Assembly: GCA_958451915.1 (NCBI GenBank)
Contig: CAUDRX010000085.1
Span: 1 to 9,095 of the forward strand
Direction of reading: 5' to 3'
DNA from: an uncultured Peptococcaceae bacterium
Lineage (GTDB): Bacteria; Bacillota; Peptococcia; Peptococcales; Peptococcaceae
Length of the DNA: 9,095 nucleotides
Made by a program: the position numbers and the translations under genes. Below the pieces are notes generated by a model. It had not been told where the DNA came from, did not search any database, and saw only the letters and a list, made by a program, of their open reading frames with translations. Below, piece after piece: positions 5,760 to 9,095 of this stretch. Position 1 is the first letter of the stretch, and the number at the start of each line of letters is the position of its first letter.

Positions 5760-6353
5760 CTATAGAATGATAAAAGATTCTTGATTCAACCGGTTGATCA
5801 TTTGGGCGCCAGCAGTATTGCCGCCATAGATAAATACATGACTGTCACCGATCGATTCAAATTGATGCTCGAGCAGAATCTGCCCAAAGCCTTTGTTAAG
5901 GGTGCTTTCAGAGAGCTGAGAGTAGATAAGATGGCTTGGGGCTGTCTGTATGGCCTCGTCGATCGTTTCTGATGCGGTTTCAGTAAGTCCTTCTTTAAGA
6001 TCGATCGCTGTTAGCGAATCATTGCACTCATCACGAAGGAAAGTGAGTAACCGTTCGTCCAGTCGACGAACCTTTGAGAGCTCATCAAGGAGCATCTGGT
6101 AGGCAACTTGCCCTTGTGGATTGCCGATATAAATATAGATGTCAGTACCAACGACATTGGTGAATTGATGAGAGGTCAGAAAAAGTTTATCCGCTACTTG
6201 ATTGGCCTGTACGATGCTGAAAGTGACATTGTCAGGATGCTCATTGGTCTGTTGCTGGAGCACTTCATCAGAAAGGACATCAGTGACCTGGTACTCTATT
6301 AATTCCATATTTTGACAAACCTTACGAATTAAGGCTTCTTTGGTGGGTCTCAT
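5760..6353 (-). CDS. Unknown 197-aa cytoplasmic protein with an internal duplication
   Basis: I do not recognise this family. The start is firm: AGGAGG lies 8 nt before ATG 6353. There is no signal peptide or membrane segment, and the protein is acidic with mixed strand and helix character. Two segments look alike: residues 62-78, HQFTNVVGTDIYIYIGN, and 163-179, HQFESIGDSHVFIYGGN. Each is preceded by an (F/Y)S...K..F...HQF stretch and followed by a G-containing helix (GQVAYQMLLDEL and AGAQMINRLNQES). A helical linker with LDERLLTFLRDECNDSL lies between. This suggests two copies of a roughly 50-residue alpha/beta module. It has its own promoter (6385-6393) and terminator, so it is probably monocistronic despite lying downstream of the prepilin peptidase gene. 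No function is proposed. Confidence 0.85.
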   Translation of the reverse strand: MRPTKEALIRKVCQNMELIEYQVTDVLSDEVLQQQTNEHPDNVTFSIVQANQVADKLFLTSHQFTNVVGTDIYIYIGNPQGQVAYQMLLDELSKVRRLDERLLTFLRDECNDSLTAIDLKEGLTETASETIDEAIQTAPSHLIYSQLSESTLNKGFGQILLEHQFESIGDSHVFIYGGNTAGAQMINRLNQESFIIL

Positions 6354-6384
6354 AGAAATACCTCCTGAATCATGGAATGTAACT

Positions 6385-6393
6385 ATTATACCA
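6385..6393 (-). promoter_or_regulatory. Extended -10 promoter of the unknown 197-aa gene
   Basis: On the minus strand TGGTATAAT gives a perfect -10 with a TGn extension. No good -35 is seen 16-18 bp upstream, as is usual for extended -10 promoters. The start would be near 6378, about 25 nt before the ATG. Confidence 0.6.
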
Positions 6394-6468
6394 TATTTAA
6401 ATGAGTTTCGATAGAGAAGAGGGACATTTTTGTCGGATAATCAGCTTATTCTGCTGGAGTGATGTTTC

Positions 6469-7203
6469 TTAGAACGAAAACGGTATCGATCGTGTGAGCA
6501 TGATTATCCCAACACCTGCACTCAGGAACGGAATCAGTGCAAAGGCCGTTTTAGATGTCGCCTGTTTAAAGATGAGAAGGTAAGTGGCATAGATAAGAGC
6601 TGTAAGAATGCCGATTAAAAAAGCATAACAAATATCCACTGCGCCTAGATAGAAGCCGGTGATCGCCATAAAGACGACATCTCCGCTTCCGAGTGCGCCG
6701 GGGCGGATCCTTGTGATGATAAAGAGTGGAAGCGCAATGATCAGTGCACCAATTCCATGCAAGAGCCAGATGTGATCACCATATAGGAAGCTGTCAGCAA
6801 GAAGAAACAGCGTGTAGATGAGCAAGTCGCTGTCAGAAATAGTCTGTGTTGCAGCGTCATCAAGACTGAGAAGGAAGAGCATTGCAATCGCTCCGAAAAG
6901 GAGAAAGCTGTGTACAAGTGAGGAGGTTGCTGTGCCGATCATGAGACCAAGGATCCCGCCGCAGGCTTCAAATACCGGATAACGTTTTGGGATAGGTGCA
7001 CTGCAGTGTCGACAGTGGCCGTGAGCAATAAAATAACCAGCGACTGGGATCAAATCATAGATTGCGATCGCTTTGCCGCAGATCTGGCAATATGATCGTC
7101 CCCATTGAGAAAGGCCAAGCTGCCGGCGTTCCGCATAGCAGGGAATAAAACTGGCAAAGATACAGCCTAAGAAAACAAATAAGAGTAATGTGATAGGATA
7201 CAT
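6469..7203 (-). CDS. Type IV prepilin peptidase (A24 family, PilD/ComC-like)
   Basis: A 244-aa polytopic membrane aspartic protease that removes the short leader from type IV prepilins or competence pseudopilins and usually methylates the new N-terminus. The first membrane segment is residues 3-22; the cytoplasmic loop has the zinc-type cysteine pairs CQIC (39-42) and CRHC (64-67), then PKRYPVFEACGGILG. The catalytic aspartates are Asp116 in SLDDAATQTISD (the usual IPD reads ISD here) and Asp175 in the GxGD motif GSGD (172-175). About seven to eight hydrophobic segments are visible. The frame extends 65 codons upstream across the opposite gene, but ATG 7203 is the start: it gives the proper N-terminus and has AAAGGTGG 4 nt before it. 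It is head-to-head with the PilT-like ATPase gene. No prepilin gene is in the window. Confidence 0.93.
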   Translation of the reverse strand: MYPITLLLFVFLGCIFASFIPCYAERRQLGLSQWGRSYCQICGKAIAIYDLIPVAGYFIAHGHCRHCSAPIPKRYPVFEACGGILGLMIGTATSSLVHSFLLFGAIAMLFLLSLDDAATQTISDSDLLIYTLFLLADSFLYGDHIWLLHGIGALIIALPLFIITRIRPGALGSGDVVFMAITGFYLGAVDICYAFLIGILTALIYATYLLIFKQATSKTAFALIPFLSAGVGIIMLTRSIPFSF

Positions 7204-7207
7204 AAGA

Positions 7208-7223
7208 CCACCTTTGAAAGGAG
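7208..7223. promoter_or_regulatory. Back-to-back ribosome-binding sites in one palindrome
   Basis: The 26 bp between start codons 7203 and 7230 contain CCACCTTTGAAAGGAG. The minus-strand SD AAAGGTGG and the plus-strand SD AAAGGAG meet in the perfect palindrome CCTTTGAAAGG (7211-7221). No promoter fits here, so both genes must be transcribed from inside each other's coding region. Confidence 0.75.
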
Positions 7224-7229
7224 TGTTCA

Positions 7230-8288
7230 ATGATGAAGGACCATTTTCAAACTGCATTGGCGCTTGGTGCGACAGATCTCCATCTCGAGGAAAATGGCAG
7301 TGCGTATGCACGCGTGCTTGGAGAGTTGCAGCCGCTGGTAGATTGTTCTGCTGAAGAATATGATATGTACCTGGCAGACTTACTGGCGCGGCATGCATCT
7401 TCTCATACTATTGTAGAAAAGAGTATAGATGACGTCAAAGATTTTTCATGTGAAGATGAAAATGGGATGCGTATGCGTGTGCGCTGTTATCGGTCGCAGG
7501 GCAGGCGTGCCATGGCAGTGCGATTTCTGCCAAAGGAGGTCCCGCCAATGTCGTCTTTGAAATGGCCAGGTGCGATCCAGGCGCTTTGTAGGCGCAGGCA
7601 GGGGATGATTCTGGTCACGGGGGCTTCAGGTAGCGGAAAATCGACAACGCTGGCGGCAATGTTGATGCAGATCGCGTCGACCAGAGCCTGCCACATTGTC
7701 ACTTATGAGGATCCGGTGGAATATCGCCTTGATAACGTGAAAGCATTGATCCATCAATGTGAAGTGTCACGCGATGTTGGTTCGTTTTGTCAAGGCGCAG
7801 AGGATGCTTTGCGCATGGATGCGGATGTGATCATGTTGGGTGAATTGACTGATCTGGATACGATGCGTGCTGCACTGCGCCTGTCTGAAAGCGGTCATCT
7901 TGTGCTTGCGACGATGCATGCGGCTTCTTCCGCGGAAGCAGTAGCATATTTTATCGAGCATTTTGCCTCAGAAGAACAGCAATTGATTCGTCATCAGCTT
8001 GCTGCGCAGCTGGATGCAGTGATCACACAGCGACTGCTCAGGCACTCCTCTCAAATGAAGATGATCGCTGCTTATGAGGTCCTCCTGAATGACCAGGCAG
8101 TGTCGCATCAGATCCGGGAAGGGGTACTGAATCAGTTGGACAACAGCATAGAAAGTGGTCGGTCAAAAGGAATGATCAGTTTAGAGGAAAGCTTGGCTGC
8201 GCTGGTCAAAGCTGGTTCGGTGACGCTGGGTGCGGCGCTCCAGGATGCAAATCATCCTGAACGGATGAAGCGTCTGCTTGAGCGCTGA
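7230..8288 (+). CDS. PilT/GspE-family type IV pilus secretion ATPase
   Basis: A 352-aa hexameric AAA-type ATPase of PilT size, much shorter than PilB/GspE. It would power retraction, or in this context assembly, of a type IV or competence pilus from the cytoplasmic face. The N-domain has GATDLHLEENGSAYARVLGE (PilT-like DLHL...VxGEL). The motor domain has Walker A GASGSGKST (131-139), Asp box TYEDPVEYR (Glu160), Walker B DADVIMLGE (197-205) and His box SGHLVLATMH (His230). After LGE the family's nearly invariant Arg (GE.RD) is Thr206 here (GELTDLD). The C-terminal IREGVLNQLDNSIESGRSKGM with LEESLAALVKAG matches the PilT tail. ATG 7230 has AGGAG 6 nt before it; ATG 7233 is also possible. Divergence from the prepilin peptidase supports a pilus role. 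Confidence 0.92.
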   Translation: MMKDHFQTALALGATDLHLEENGSAYARVLGELQPLVDCSAEEYDMYLADLLARHASSHTIVEKSIDDVKDFSCEDENGMRMRVRCYRSQGRRAMAVRFLPKEVPPMSSLKWPGAIQALCRRRQGMILVTGASGSGKSTTLAAMLMQIASTRACHIVTYEDPVEYRLDNVKALIHQCEVSRDVGSFCQGAEDALRMDADVIMLGELTDLDTMRAALRLSESGHLVLATMHAASSAEAVAYFIEHFASEEQQLIRHQLAAQLDAVITQRLLRHSSQMKMIAAYEVLLNDQAVSHQIREGVLNQLDNSIESGRSKGMISLEESLAALVKAGSVTLGAALQDANHPERMKRLLER

Positions 8289-8413
8289 TAGACATTGCGA
8301 TCATGCTGACTTTACGATTGCTGATGCTAAAGAATGGCAGGTATTTCTCCTCACATTTCTCGGAAAAAGTTAAAACTGTGCGCATTATCCTAGATTTATG
8401 ACGCCTCATGGGC

Positions 8414-8419
8414 TATAAT
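8414..8419 (+). promoter_or_regulatory. -10 element of the phosphoglycerate kinase gene
   Basis: A consensus TATAAT, predicting a start near 8426 and a leader of about 28 nt containing the SD AGGGGG. The -35 position (~8391, TAGATT) is weak. No terminator is visible between the ATPase stop at 8288 and this point, so read-through from the ATPase gene is possible. Confidence 0.45.
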
Positions 8420-8453
8420 GAACCTATGATTTTGACCATCAGGGGGATTGACA

Positions 8454-9095
8454 ATGGGTAAAAAAACTGTTGAAGATATCAACGTGAACGGAAAACGCGT
8501 ACTCGTTCGCGTCGATTTTAATGTTCCTAGAGATAAAACAACGGGCGCGATTACTGATGATGCGCGTATGCGCGCAGCGCTGCCAACGCTTCAATATTTA
8601 GTCGATCATGGTGCTAAGGTTATCGTCATGAGCCACCTGGGGCGTCCAAAAGGTAAGGTTGTCGAAGAATTGCGTCTGGACGAAGTAGGAAAGCATTTAT
8701 CGGAGCTTCTTGGTAAACCTGTCAAGAAATTAAACGAATGCGTTGGACCAGAAGTTGAAGCGGCTGTTTCGGAAATGAAAGATGGGGATGTCGTACTTTT
8801 AGAAAATGTACGTTTTCATCCTGAAGAAGAAAAGAATGATGTTCATTTTGCAAAAAAACTTGCTGCTTTAGGCGATATTTTTGTCAATGATGCATTTGGA
8901 ACGGCGCACCGTGCGCATTGCTCGACGGCTGGGATTGGCACATATCTTCCAAGTGTCAGCGGTTTCCTGATGAAAAAAGAGCTTGCCGGGCTTGGTGCAG
9001 CACTGAGCAATCCTCAAAAACCGTTTGTTGCGATTATTGGTGGTGCAAAGATCTCAGATAAGATCGGTGTGGTCAGTTATCTGATCGGTAAGGCA
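8454..9095 (+). CDS. pgk: Phosphoglycerate kinase, N-terminal 214 residues (runs off the right edge)
   Basis: The glycolytic enzyme that transfers phosphate from 1,3-bisphosphoglycerate to ADP, giving ATP and 3-phosphoglycerate in the cytoplasm. The visible part covers the whole substrate-binding N-domain and the start of the nucleotide domain, out of about 395 residues. Motifs: RVLVRVDFNVP (15-25), SHLGRPKG (60-67), LLENVRFHPEEEKND (115-129), FVNDAFGTAHRAH (143-155, phosphoglycerate binding) and FVAIIGGAKISDKIGV (191-206). ATG 8454 has GGGGG 7 nt upstream and starts at the usual family position. No stop appears before 9095. It is preceded by its own -10 element, and in many Firmicutes pgk is followed by other glycolytic genes, which would lie to the right. 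Confidence 0.97.
   Translation, partial: MGKKTVEDINVNGKRVLVRVDFNVPRDKTTGAITDDARMRAALPTLQYLVDHGAKVIVMSHLGRPKGKVVEELRLDEVGKHLSELLGKPVKKLNECVGPEVEAAVSEMKDGDVVLLENVRFHPEEEKNDVHFAKKLAALGDIFVNDAFGTAHRAHCSTAGIGTYLPSVSGFLMKKELAGLGAALSNPQKPFVAIIGGAKISDKIGVVSYLIGKA

Noticed and set aside
8289..8413. Search for a terminator or small gene between the ATPase and phosphoglycerate kinase
   Set aside because: No stable stem with a T-run and no reading frame with a ribosome-binding site is visible in this stretch.

Overview
The window looks like chromosomal DNA of a low-to-mid GC, anaerobic Firmicutes-type bacterium. Shine-Dalgarno sites are strong (AGGAGG, GGAGG, AAAGGAG), intergenic DNA is AT-rich, and intrinsic terminators are clear. 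The reductive enzyme set and the flavour of the phosphoglycerate kinase and aminotransferase suggest a Negativicutes-like gut or oral anaerobe; that taxonomic guess is inference from memory, not a search result.

Left part (1-3751): the first ~26 bases match the terminal inverted repeat of an IS3/IS150-type insertion sequence that continues off the left edge. Next comes a LysR-type regulator on the minus strand (79-954), divergent from a four-gene plus-strand operon. The operon encodes an 81-aa helical protein resembling the C-terminal helices of MerR regulators, an alpha/beta hydrolase with a Cys nucleophile, a flavodoxin-fold iron-sulfur flavoprotein/NAD(P)H reductase, and an aldo/keto reductase. 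Junctions are tight (an ATGA junction, and a 10-nt gap before the last gene). The 118-bp divergent region carries overlapping promoters and a conspicuous nested dyad with a CRP/FNR-like core. The flavoprotein gene is broken by what looks like one extra base at about 2526.

Middle (3752-5760): a 686-bp gap holds a promoter-like sequence, a possible ~230-nt structured RNA and a strong terminator, then AT-rich DNA with a leader-type hairpin in front of a stand-alone class I/II PLP aminotransferase (4453-5646). Two back-to-back terminators separate this gene from the convergent minus-strand genes.

Right part (5760-9095): the minus strand carries a 197-aa protein of unknown function with an apparent internal duplication, and upstream of it a type IV prepilin peptidase (6469-7203). 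Head-to-head with the peptidase, with only 26 bp between start codons, is a PilT/GspE-type ATPase (7230-8288). These two imply a type IV pilus or competence pseudopilus whose other parts lie elsewhere. A phosphoglycerate kinase gene begins at 8454 and runs off the right edge.

No CRISPR array, tRNA, rRNA or clear defence system was seen. The most unusual items are the LysR/MerR-tail-like/hydrolase/flavoprotein/AKR cassette, the frameshift in it, the orphan promoter-terminator unit, and the duplicated unknown protein.
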